NCBI GenBank assembly: GCA_016281115.1
Contig: JAEEHZ010000238.1
Span: 1-34,431, forward strand
DNA: 34,431 nt
Direction: 5' to 3'
Source of the DNA: Clostridiaceae bacterium
GTDB lineage: Bacteria > Bacillota > Clostridia > Oscillospirales > Acutalibacteraceae
Below the pieces are notes generated by a model. It was not told the origin of the DNA. It searched no databases and was given only the letters and a program-made list of their open reading frames with translations. The position numbers and the translations under genes were made by a program. Every line of letters starts with the position of its first letter. The stretch's first letter is position 1. Below are positions 10,285-19,000 of this stretch, piece after piece.

Positions 10285-10305
10285 TAGTTCCGAAAGGTGA
10301 ATTTT

Positions 10306-11793
10306 ATGAACGGTATAAATGTAGAATCCAACGGCACCAATACTTATCTTGTGTACAAGCTCGGCGAAAATGAGGAAATTGATACGTTAAGCCTGGGCAT
10401 GATGGTAAACAATAAGATAAGCAATGTTATTCCCATATTGTTTACTCAGATTGACAGCGACAAGTATTTTAAGTACAACATTTCTTCGAAAATATCACTG
10501 AAGCAATATTTCAGCGGTGTTGTGAACAAAAAGAGACTTTTAACTGTTTTTTCCACGGTTCTTAAAGCTATTATTCAATCTACGGAATATATGATAGACG
10601 CTTCTTCGTTTATTCTTGACTCAGAGTATATATATGTTGATGTAAGCTCGGGTGAGGCGTATTTGCTTTGTATGCCCCTTATGGAGCTTGCCGACAAGCG
10701 TGTGGAGTTATCTGCGTTTTTTAAGAGCATAATGTTTTCAACACAGTTTGACCAGAGCGAAAATGTAGACTACGTGGCAATGCTGATTTCTTATATCAAC
10801 AGCAACCCCACAATATCTCCCGAGGGCTTTGAAGAGTTTATAAACGAGCTTTTAAACGGGCCCAAGCCTGCTAGAAAGGAAGAAAAGCCCACACCTCAAC
10901 CCGTTGCCGCAACCCAAACACAGGTTGCCGATACTGCACAGCAGGCCGCGGTTTCTTCGGGAATAAAAACGCCTTTGACAAAAGACCAAATGCCGCAATC
11001 GCTTAACAATAATGAAAAGGCACAGCCTGCGGTGCAAAGTAAACCCGTTAATAACGCGCCTGTAAATAATAATTTGACTAATGACAGGAAAAACCAAATG
11101 CCTCCGAAAAATGACAGGCAAAATAAAAACACGCAAAACAGTCAAGCAGGATTTGCCGTGCCCGGTAAGCCCTCAGGCGTTTCACAACCTGCACCGGCAG
11201 AAAAGCCCAAAAAGGAGAAAAAAGGCGGATTCTCTCTGTTTGGAAAAAAGAAAGAGAAGAATCCGGAACAGAAAAACAAGCCGCAAAATACCGCAAATAA
11301 CAACACAGGATTCAATGTACCCGGTCAAAACGTTCAGGTCACATCAACAAATGTATCTATACCTAATATGCCCGTAAATAATGCCGCTGTGCCAAATCAG
11401 TCGGGTGCGAAAATGAATTTTGGAGACACAACCGTTTTGGGCGGAAATGCCCCCATAGGAGAAACAACGGTTTTGGGCGTTGGCGCACCTGCGGCCCCCA
11501 GACAGGCATTTTTGGTACGCAAAAAGAATAATGAAAGAATAGCAATTAATAAGGATATGTTTAAGCTTGGCAAAGAGCGCAGCTATGTTGACTATTGCGT
11601 AAGTGACAACAGTGCTGTAAGCCGCAGTCACGCAAATATCATAAAAAAAGGCGACGATTATTTTGTCGTTGATATGAACTCTACGAACCACAGCTTTATA
11701 AACGGTATGATCTTAACGCCGCAAACAGAGAGCAAGATTAATAACGGAGACACCTTGAGCCTGGGTGATGAGGAGTTTGTATTCCATATTTAA
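10306..11793 (+). CDS. DUF6382-like N-terminal domain + C-terminal FHA domain protein
   Basis: C-terminal 'FKLGKERSYVDYCVSDNSAVSRSHANIIKKGDDYFVVDMNSTNHSFINGMIL' is a canonical FHA domain; Pro/Asn/Lys-rich linker. ATG 10306 with RBS GAAAGG preferred over GTG 10297. Confidence 0.85.
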   Translation: MNGINVESNGTNTYLVYKLGENEEIDTLSLGMMVNNKISNVIPILFTQIDSDKYFKYNISSKISLKQYFSGVVNKKRLLTVFSTVLKAIIQSTEYMIDASSFILDSEYIYVDVSSGEAYLLCMPLMELADKRVELSAFFKSIMFSTQFDQSENVDYVAMLISYINSNPTISPEGFEEFINELLNGPKPARKEEKPTPQPVAATQTQVADTAQQAAVSSGIKTPLTKDQMPQSLNNNEKAQPAVQSKPVNNAPVNNNLTNDRKNQMPPKNDRQNKNTQNSQAGFAVPGKPSGVSQPAPAEKPKKEKKGGFSLFGKKKEKNPEQKNKPQNTANNNTGFNVPGQNVQVTSTNVSIPNMPVNNAAVPNQSGAKMNFGDTTVLGGNAPIGETTVLGVGAPAAPRQAFLVRKKNNERIAINKDMFKLGKERSYVDYCVSDNSAVSRSHANIIKKGDDYFVVDMNSTNHSFINGMILTPQTESKINNGDTLSLGDEEFVFHI

Positions 11794-11829
11794 TTTTGGA
11801 AAGATTTAGTATTATTTTAGTATTGACCG

Positions 11830-11867
11830 CAGGGTGAGGAATAGTATTTATTTTTCACCCTGTTTTT
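11830..11867 (+). terminator. Rho-independent terminator closing the tad cluster
   Basis: CAGGGTGA ... TCACCCTG perfect 8-bp stem followed by TTTTT. Confidence 0.75.
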
Positions 11868-11905
11868 GAGCATATTATGTTTATAAACCAAAAGGATGTA
11901 TTGCA

Positions 11906-13552
11906 ATGAAAAAATATTCATTTAAGCTGTTATCTCTTTTTCTGGCTTTAACATTGGCTGTTTCTGCCGTTATGTCGGCAAATGCGGATGATATTGTCGA
12001 TAACAGTAATGTTAAAGAGGTAGAAATAAGGGGCGCGGGAGTTATGGACTATTCGCTTAATCTCACCTGCGATTATTCGGACTCTTATTTTTATGAAGAT
12101 AACACCGTTTATAACCCAAAACTTGCCATGCTCACGCTTGAAATGGCAATGGCTGCCTTTAATACTCCCGAATATCTTCACGGTGATACAGACAGCCGCT
12201 TACCTGCCGAATATAATATTGATTACAGCTATAAGTCACTGGGTTTTGAAAACGCGAAATACTACAATTACGATATACCCGTTACAGATAAATCAGATAA
12301 AGTTGCCTTTTCGTTTGCGACAAAAGATATAAAAGATCCGTCCGGTGCAATAGATACTTTGATTGCGGTTATAGTGCGCGGCGGTAACTACGGCGGAGAG
12401 TGGGTAAGTAATTTTCACGCATACGACAGCGACGATCCATTGTACACTGAGCCGCATTACGGATTTAAAACAGCTGCAAAAAAGCTTTACGATGCTTTTA
12501 ACAGCTTTTTGGATGAAAACGGCGATTCCTTTAAGGGCGATATAAAACTGTGGACGACCGGATACAGCAGAGGAGCAGCTGTGTCAAATGCTTTTGCACA
12601 TTTGGTAAACACATCGCAGGAGATAGATGCGGTATCAAAGTATTTAAGCAGAAATAACATTTATGCCTATCAGTTTGCCTGCCCGCCGGGGGGGAGAGAA
12701 TCACTTCTTGACGCTGAAGCTGACAAAAACATTTTTGTTGTTTCTTCACCGTGTGATTTCGTGCCGATGATACCGTTTACGCAATGGGGATTTTCGGTTT
12801 ACGGCAATTTGAGATATTTACCCGATACCATGAACGTAACAGCTCAAAAGTATTTTGATGAGCTTTTAAGCGGAACAAAATATGAGGGTAATGCACCCTG
12901 CAGTCATGAGCAGGCAGAAACATTTTCAGATTTCAGTAATAAGCTTTCATCAACATTTACGGAAGATACCTATAAGCGTTTGCAAGATACAATTATGCGT
13001 TTGGTAGGTAAAGCATACGAAAGCGAGGACGAGCTTTCGTCATCGGGCGGACTTACAAACAACAAGCTTGTTATTGTTGCATTGGGGGCTTTTCTTAAAC
13101 TGAAAACCGATTTTGATCTGGAAAAGAATTTCAATGCCATAGTCTACGGGCATCTGCCTGAGCATTATTTGGCGCTTATTTATTCTTCACTATACAGAGA
13201 TGATACAGAGGAAGATGATTCCGATACCGAAACAGACACGGAAATTATATCCGACAGTGACATAATGTCAGAAACAGACACACAAAGTGACACCGATGAT
13301 ACCGATACCATGCCTGATACGGAAACAGACACATCATCTGACAGGGAAAAATACAAGTTGCTCGGTGACGCAACTATAGACGGAAAAGTTGATATGCAGG
13401 ACGTGGTTGAAATACAGAGATATATTGCAAAGCTTGTTCAGTTTATTCCCGAACAATCCATCAATTCCGATGTAAATGAGGACAGCTTTGTTAATATGCT
13501 TGATATAACGCAATTGCAATTATTTATTGCGGGCTTAATAGATGCTTTCTGA
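11906..13552 (+). CDS. Secreted lipase (class 3-like alpha/beta hydrolase) with C-terminal type I dockerin
   Basis: Signal peptide MKKYSFKLLSLFLALTLAVSAVMSANA; nucleophile elbow 'GYSRG'; acidic D/T/E/S linker; C-terminal dockerin pair 'GDATIDGKVDMQDVVEIQRYIA' and 'SDVNEDSFVNMLDITQLQLFIAGL'. Confidence 0.85.
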   Translation: MKKYSFKLLSLFLALTLAVSAVMSANADDIVDNSNVKEVEIRGAGVMDYSLNLTCDYSDSYFYEDNTVYNPKLAMLTLEMAMAAFNTPEYLHGDTDSRLPAEYNIDYSYKSLGFENAKYYNYDIPVTDKSDKVAFSFATKDIKDPSGAIDTLIAVIVRGGNYGGEWVSNFHAYDSDDPLYTEPHYGFKTAAKKLYDAFNSFLDENGDSFKGDIKLWTTGYSRGAAVSNAFAHLVNTSQEIDAVSKYLSRNNIYAYQFACPPGGRESLLDAEADKNIFVVSSPCDFVPMIPFTQWGFSVYGNLRYLPDTMNVTAQKYFDELLSGTKYEGNAPCSHEQAETFSDFSNKLSSTFTEDTYKRLQDTIMRLVGKAYESEDELSSSGGLTNNKLVIVALGAFLKLKTDFDLEKNFNAIVYGHLPEHYLALIYSSLYRDDTEEDDSDTETDTEIISDSDIMSETDTQSDTDDTDTMPDTETDTSSDREKYKLLGDATIDGKVDMQDVVEIQRYIAKLVQFIPEQSINSDVNEDSFVNMLDITQLQLFIAGLIDAF

Positions 13553-13642
13553 TAAGGCTTTACAGTAAAAGTTCAATAAAAATCATTAAGTAACATAGCA
13601 ATTACCGTTTTGTGAGAATTTATAGAAGGGACAGTTAATAAT

Positions 13643-14596
13643 ATGGAGGCTCAGTTGTATACAGGCACAAGAAAAGTTGCAATCATCGGCGCAGGTTATG
13701 TAGGTGCGTCTATAGCATATGCGCTTACGCTTAAAGACCTCGCCAGAGAGATAGTGCTTATTGATGTCAATAACGAAAAAGCTGAGGGAGAAGCGCTCGA
13801 TATTCAGCACGGAATAGCGTATATGGGTTCTTCGTCCGTGAAAGCAGGTTCTTATGAAGATTGTGCAGGGTGCGATCTGATTATAATTACGGCAGGAAGA
13901 AACAGAAGACCCACTGAATCACGGTTGGATATGATAAACGACAATATACTTATAATGAAAGATGTTGTAACAAAGCTTTCTAAGTATTATACCAAGGGTG
14001 TTGTTTTGATAGTATCAAACCCTGTTGATATACTTACATACAAATGCAACGAATGGCTCGGCCTTGCAAACGGCAAGGTGTTCGGAACGGGATGTATACT
14101 TGATACATCAAGACTTATACGCGCAATTTCGGGTTATACGGGGCTAAATACAGAGTCCATAAAATGTAATATTGTGGGTGAACACGGAGAGTCACAGTTC
14201 CCAGTTTGGAGCAGACTTGCAATAGCGGGTGTACCGATGAATGAATATTGTGAAAACGTAGGCTTGAAATGGGGCGACGAACAGAAAAATGACCTATATA
14301 ATACAGTCAGAAATCTGGGCACAAAAATAATCTCTGCAAAGGGCAGAACCCATTACGGAATCGCCACTTGTGTATGCTCAATTGCAGATGCTGTTTTAAA
14401 CCAAAGACTTACGGTAGCATCGGTGACCACACCGTTAAACGGAGAATACGGTATAAGCGGAGTGTCGCTCAGTCTGCCTTCAATAATCGGTGTAAACGGT
14501 GTAGAGCATAAGCTTGAGGAGCATTGGACGGATGAAGAATATCAAAAGCTTAATTACAGCGCAAACAGCCTTAAGGATGTTTTGAAAAGAATTTGA
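13643..14596 (+). CDS. ldh: L-lactate dehydrogenase
   Basis: 'KVAIIGAGYVGASIAYALTLKDLAREIVLIDVNNEKAEGEALDIQHG', 'SNPVDILTYKCNEWLG', 'GTGCILDTSRL', 'GEHGESQFPVWS'. Confidence 0.92.
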   Translation: MEAQLYTGTRKVAIIGAGYVGASIAYALTLKDLAREIVLIDVNNEKAEGEALDIQHGIAYMGSSSVKAGSYEDCAGCDLIIITAGRNRRPTESRLDMINDNILIMKDVVTKLSKYYTKGVVLIVSNPVDILTYKCNEWLGLANGKVFGTGCILDTSRLIRAISGYTGLNTESIKCNIVGEHGESQFPVWSRLAIAGVPMNEYCENVGLKWGDEQKNDLYNTVRNLGTKIISAKGRTHYGIATCVCSIADAVLNQRLTVASVTTPLNGEYGISGVSLSLPSIIGVNGVEHKLEEHWTDEEYQKLNYSANSLKDVLKRI

Positions 14597-14684
14597 TTTT
14601 TAATACGTCTGTAATTGTAAGCACAATCGTTTGTGATGTTTACAATATAATGTGTTGGAAATGAGAAAAAAGTTTACTAAATTG

Positions 14685-14713
14685 TTGATTTTGACTTTAG
14701 ATTGTGATATCAT
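14685..14713 (+). promoter_or_regulatory. Sigma-A-type promoter
   Basis: TTGATT (14685-14690), 17-bp spacer, TATCAT (14708-14713), upstream of the CDS at 14753. Confidence 0.5.
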
Positions 14714-14752
14714 AAGCCTCGGGATCAACAACAAGAGAGGAGTATCCTAAGT

Positions 14753-16309
14753 TTGAAAAGAGTAGTAATAATAGGAGCCGGTCCTGCAGGTCTTACCTGT
14801 GCGGCAGAGCTGTTAAAGGATAATAACGGAGAATATGAGGTCATTATTTTGGAAGAGACCGAGGAGTTCGGAGGTATTTCCAGAACGGTTCGCTATAACG
14901 GCAACCGTATGGATATCGGCGGACACAGATTCTTTTCAAAAAGCGACGAGGTTATGAACTGGTGGGCAGACCTTATGCCATTGCAGGGAGAGCCTTCTTT
15001 TGACGATAAGTTGCTCGGGCGCGAAAAACCGCTGGAAAACGGTGGACCCGACCCCGAAAAAGAGGATGTCGCGATGCTTATACGTGACCGTGTTTCAAGA
15101 ATATACTATAAAAAGCATTTCTTTGACTATCCCATATCAATGAAGGCTTCAACCATTAAGAACATGGGTTTCGGTACCACAATGGTTGCCGGATTCAGCT
15201 ATATGAAATCGGTTATTCATAAAAAGCAGGAAATAAATCTTGAAAATTTCTATATAAACCGTTTTGGCAAAAAGCTTTACAGTATGTTTTTTGAAGGATA
15301 TACGGAAAAGCTGTGGGGAAGACACCCAAGCCAGATATCTGCCGACTGGGGTTCTCAACGTGTAAAGGGACTCTCTATACGCGCAGTAATTAAAGATATG
15401 TGGAAAAAGGCTTTCGGCAAAAAAGACGCTTCTAATGTAGAAACTTCTTTGATAGAGCAGTTCTGGTATCCGAAATTCGGTCCCGGCCAGCTTTGGGAAC
15501 TCAGCGCAGAGCTTATTAAACAGCGCGGCGGAAAAATACTGACGAATCACCTTGTAAAGAATATAGAAATTAAGGACGGAAAAATTGCGTCGGTAGTGTG
15601 CAAAACACCTGACGGTGAGGAGACAATAACAGGAGATATTTTTGTTTCTTCTATGCCTGTTAAAGATTTGGTAGAGGGAATGACAGGTGAAAAACCCGAT
15701 CAGGATATAATTGATATTGCCGCCGGCTTGCCGTACCGTGATTTTGTTACGGTAGGACTTCTTGTAAACAAGCTTAATCTTAAAAATGAAACAAACATAA
15801 AAACTCTTTCGAATATAGTGCCCGATAACTGGATATATGTTCAGGATGTCGGAGTAAAGCTTGGTCGTATTCAAGTATTCAATAACTGGTCGCCGTACCT
15901 TGTAAAAGACCCAGAGAACACTGTTTGGATAGGTTTGGAATATTTCTGCAAAGAGGGCGACGACTTCTGGAATATGACGGACGAGGAATGTGTTGAATTT
16001 GCATCTAAAGAGCTTGAGTCGATGGGAGTTATAGACAGAAGCGATATTATAGACTCTCACCGCGAAAAAGTTAAAAAGGCATATCCTGCTTATTTCGATA
16101 CTTATAAGGATATGGACAAGCTTATCGCTGCTCTTGACAAGTACGATAATCTGTATTGTATAGGAAGAAACGGCCAGCACAGATATAACAATATGGACCA
16201 CTCTATGCTTACAGCGATGCGTACAGCCGATGCTATTAAAAACGGCAATGTAACACGTGATGTGATCTGGAACGTAAACAGCGAAAAAGAGTATCACGAA
16301 TCTAAATAA
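14753..16309 (+). CDS. NAD(P)/FAD-dependent oxidoreductase (amine oxidase / UDP-galactopyranose mutase-like)
   Basis: N-terminal '[19 protein letters not shown]', '[35 protein letters not shown]'; TTG start with AGAGGAG RBS. Confidence 0.82.
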   Translation: MKRVVIIGAGPAGLTCAAELLKDNNGEYEVIILEETEEFGGISRTVRYNGNRMDIGGHRFFSKSDEVMNWWADLMPLQGEPSFDDKLLGREKPLENGGPDPEKEDVAMLIRDRVSRIYYKKHFFDYPISMKASTIKNMGFGTTMVAGFSYMKSVIHKKQEINLENFYINRFGKKLYSMFFEGYTEKLWGRHPSQISADWGSQRVKGLSIRAVIKDMWKKAFGKKDASNVETSLIEQFWYPKFGPGQLWELSAELIKQRGGKILTNHLVKNIEIKDGKIASVVCKTPDGEETITGDIFVSSMPVKDLVEGMTGEKPDQDIIDIAAGLPYRDFVTVGLLVNKLNLKNETNIKTLSNIVPDNWIYVQDVGVKLGRIQVFNNWSPYLVKDPENTVWIGLEYFCKEGDDFWNMTDEECVEFASKELESMGVIDRSDIIDSHREKVKKAYPAYFDTYKDMDKLIAALDKYDNLYCIGRNGQHRYNNMDHSMLTAMRTADAIKNGNVTRDVIWNVNSEKEYHESK

Positions 16310-16346
16310 GACCGATTTAAAATATAAGTAATATAGTATTAAAAAA

Positions 16347-16377
16347 TACGGGTAAGCCCACAAAGAGCTTGCCCGTA
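16347..16377 (+). terminator. Stem-loop, possible terminator
   Basis: TACGGGTAAGC / GCTTGCCCGTA 11-bp stem with one wobble, directly after the oxidoreductase; no clean downstream T-run. Confidence 0.4.
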
Positions 16378-16406
16378 AATTAATCCGAAAAGCGAGATTT
16401 AGTATA

Positions 16407-17402
16407 ATGACCACCAAACCTACACCGGATAAAGATCTTCTTGATAAAAGCGGGAGGCTTTTAAAAGAAGGGTTATTCAGCACACCATTTGCATATGACA
16501 GAAGTATGATTAAATACAACCGTATGAATATATCTGAAAGGGATTGCTTTTATATCGCTAACAGACGGTTCGGTTTGTATATTTCGGTGTGCGATAAATC
16601 GATAACAGGATATGTAAGCATAATACTTGCCGATTTTGAGAATATGACTGTTATGTCCCGCACACTTACAAAATTTTTGCCGTTTGGAAAAATGAAAATG
16701 CCCCAAAGCCCAAATGCCGGAGAAATATCATTTTCGAACGAAAAATGCGGAGTACTTATTGTATCTAACGGAAATGAAAAATACATAAAGTGCGATTTTA
16801 TAGATTTTTATGACAGTAAAAATTTGTATATTAACCTCACGCTTCGTGCCGATAATTTAGTTGACGTTTATTCTGCCGCAGATTTTGGCGAAAACAGGTT
16901 CGAGTATAATTGCTTTGGTGCCGGTATGCTTGCAAGAGGAGTTGTGCGTATTGGCGGAGCAGAGTATACGGCAGAGTGCGAAAAGACATATGCATTTCAC
17001 AACTTTGAGCGCGGTAATAACAAATCGTTAACGCACGATGCGTATCTCTATGCAAATCATTATTTAAAGAACAGAATGCCGTTTTCGCTAAAGCTTAAGG
17101 ACAGCGAAAATAATGCTGTCTCAAACAGCTGCGCCGTATATAACGGCAGCATTAATAGGCTTGGAAAGATCCGTACTTCACATAATGAAAAGACTCCAAA
17201 AAGCAGTTATCTTTTCAATGAAATAGGTCACGCATTGAATATGACTTTTACTCCGCTTGATAATAATCAGGATTATATTATGCGCGCAACGGCATATGAC
17301 CGTATGGTCATATTCGGCAGAATTGAAGGGGATATGATCCTTAACAAGAATATTTCCGTAGGATTTAACCGTTTGCCGGCCTTGATGGAAGTAATATTTT
17401 AA
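16407..17402 (+). CDS. DUF2804-family protein
   Basis: 331 aa; 'DKSGRLLKEGLFSTPFAYDRSMIKYN...ERDCFYIANRRFGLYISVCDKSITGYVSIILADFE' resembles DUF2804. Confidence 0.75.
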   Translation: MTTKPTPDKDLLDKSGRLLKEGLFSTPFAYDRSMIKYNRMNISERDCFYIANRRFGLYISVCDKSITGYVSIILADFENMTVMSRTLTKFLPFGKMKMPQSPNAGEISFSNEKCGVLIVSNGNEKYIKCDFIDFYDSKNLYINLTLRADNLVDVYSAADFGENRFEYNCFGAGMLARGVVRIGGAEYTAECEKTYAFHNFERGNNKSLTHDAYLYANHYLKNRMPFSLKLKDSENNAVSNSCAVYNGSINRLGKIRTSHNEKTPKSSYLFNEIGHALNMTFTPLDNNQDYIMRATAYDRMVIFGRIEGDMILNKNISVGFNRLPALMEVIF

Positions 17403-17429
17403 TAAAATAATTTCATATAAAATTTGATT

Positions 17430-17460
17430 CCCCCGAAAAACCGTTAAGGTTTTTCGGGGG
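17430..17460. terminator. Bidirectional terminator between convergent genes
   Basis: CCCCCGAAAAACC-GTTAA-GGTTTTTCGGGGG, perfect 13-bp stem between a + gene (ends 17402) and a - gene (ends 17496). Confidence 0.75.
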
Positions 17461-17495
17461 AACAATTAACTTATGATTTTAAAAGTATAAAACTA

Positions 17496-18983
17496 TTATT
17501 CGGCAGTTGCTGCTGTAAATGCGCTTGTACCGTCAAAGTTAAATACGAGTTTGTCTTCGCCTACAGGAATTGTAACAACGTTATTTTCAACAGTCATATT
17601 CTCTCTTGCTGACTTAATGTTTTCTGCTGCGATAGGTGTTGCAAGCTCGATTTTGCCTATCTCTTCCTGCTCTTCTTTGTCATAGTAGAAGATTATGTTA
17701 GAAACTGTCTCTTTGCCTTCTTCTGCGTCAACAGGAACTTCAAAGTATGCAAGAACGTCAACTTCTTTGTCGCCTATTGTGAGCTTAGCTTTTACATAAG
17801 GCTGATTATTTCTCCAATCGGTACCAACAAGCTCTTCGCTGTTTGTATCCTCGGTAGCTGTGTCCTCAGAAGCTGTATCTTCAGTAGCTGTATCTTCAGT
17901 AGCTGTGTCTTCGGATGCAGTATCTTCAGTAGCTGTATCTTCGGATGCAGTATCAACGTCGCTGATCTCTTCAATCAAAGGAAGCTTTTCGATAAGCTTT
18001 GCAATGAATCTCTGAAGTGTTGCAACGTCCATCATTGTAACGTCACCGTTAAGAGATACGTCAGCAGCTACTTCGTCGATCTCGATCTCGAACTCTGCGA
18101 TGTGTTTCTGCATTGTAACAACGTCCATCATATCAACAACGCCGCTCTTGTCAGCATCGCCCCAGAGAATATCTTCCTCTGTGTTTGTGTCGCTCTCTGT
18201 TGTGGGCTCTTCGCTGTTTGTATCTTCCTCAGAGTCTTCTTCCTCTTCTTCAACCTCAAGGCTTGCAAGATCTTCTACTTTAACATCTAAAGTATATGTT
18301 TTCTCGCTGAGAGTCTTGTCCATCTCTGTCAAAACGTTCATAAGTGTGTCTTTGTGCTCTGTAACGAACTCGTCGCTTACATAAGGCATAAATGCAAGAG
18401 CTGCTTCTGCGATCTTGATGCCGCCCTCTAAAGTTGCAACGCCTTCGTTGATCTCTTTAACTTCGAAATCGAGCAAGCTCATAAATTTCTTAATTTCTGT
18501 GCCGTCTGCTTTTGCAGAATCGTACTTAACTGTAACAACATCGCCTGCTGCGAGCTCTTCCGAAACATCGCCTGCATAAGGAAGAACGCCTGTTTTTCCG
18601 TCGTAAACAGTTAAATCTTCTACGTTAACGTCTACTGTCAATGTGAGCTCTGTGAAACCGATCGCGTCGATTGCGGGAGTGTATTGTTCCATGTTAACAC
18701 CAAGCTCTGCAAGTGTGTCTTTTACTACAAATGTACGGTTGAGTGTTGCTTTGTCGCCGTCTACTGCAGCAACGTCAAAATCAAATGCATAAAAAACTCT
18801 GTTGAGTTCATTGTCTGCATAGTCATGAGCGCCGTAGTTGATAGCTACAACATCGCCTGCCTTAATGGCTGCTTCTGCTTCAGTTTCTGCACCGTCTTCT
18901 GCAAAAGCTGCTGTTGCCATTACTGAAACGAGCATTAATGCTGCCAATGCGAAGGAAAGGTACTTTTTGATTGTCATTTTCAT
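17496..18983 (-). CDS. Secreted acidic protein with duplicated N-terminal domain, internal dockerin and repetitive linker
   Basis: Signal peptide MKMTIKKYLSFALAALMLVSVMATAAFA; two related segments starting 'AGDVVAINYG' and 'AGDVVTVKYD'; dockerin 'WGDADKSGVVDMMDVVTMQKHIAEF...ADVSLNGDVTMMDVATLQRFIAKL'; DTA(S/T)E linker; unknown C-terminal domain. RBS AAAGGGGAC. Confidence 0.82.
   Translation of the reverse strand: MKMTIKKYLSFALAALMLVSVMATAAFAEDGAETEAEAAIKAGDVVAINYGAHDYADNELNRVFYAFDFDVAAVDGDKATLNRTFVVKDTLAELGVNMEQYTPAIDAIGFTELTLTVDVNVEDLTVYDGKTGVLPYAGDVSEELAAGDVVTVKYDSAKADGTEIKKFMSLLDFEVKEINEGVATLEGGIKIAEAALAFMPYVSDEFVTEHKDTLMNVLTEMDKTLSEKTYTLDVKVEDLASLEVEEEEEDSEEDTNSEEPTTESDTNTEEDILWGDADKSGVVDMMDVVTMQKHIAEFEIEIDEVAADVSLNGDVTMMDVATLQRFIAKLIEKLPLIEEISDVDTASEDTATEDTASEDTATEDTATEDTASEDTATEDTNSEELVGTDWRNNQPYVKAKLTIGDKEVDVLAYFEVPVDAEEGKETVSNIIFYYDKEEQEEIGKIELATPIAAENIKSARENMTVENNVVTIPVGEDKLVFNFDGTSAFTAATAE
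17835..17954 (-). repeat. 15-bp coding minisatellite (8 units, DTASE/DTATE)
   Basis: Eight consecutive 15-nt units such as TTCAGTAGCTGTATC / TTCGGATGCAGTATC encoding DTASEDTATEDTASEDTATEDTATEDTASEDTATEDTNSE. Confidence 0.9.
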
Positions 18984-19000
18984 TGTCTTTGTCCCCTTTT

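Noticed and set aside
9825-10340. 171-aa - strand ORF
   Set aside because: Antisense to the WG-repeat protein, whose repeat periodicity strongly supports the + frame.
15149-16519. 456-aa - strand ORF
   Set aside because: Lies antisense to the clearly coding FAD oxidoreductase; composition (Tyr/Phe/Ile-rich, no domain) is typical of a shadow ORF.
17835-17954. Possible CRISPR-like array
   Set aside because: Units are contiguous 15-bp in-frame repeats with no spacers; it is a coding minisatellite.
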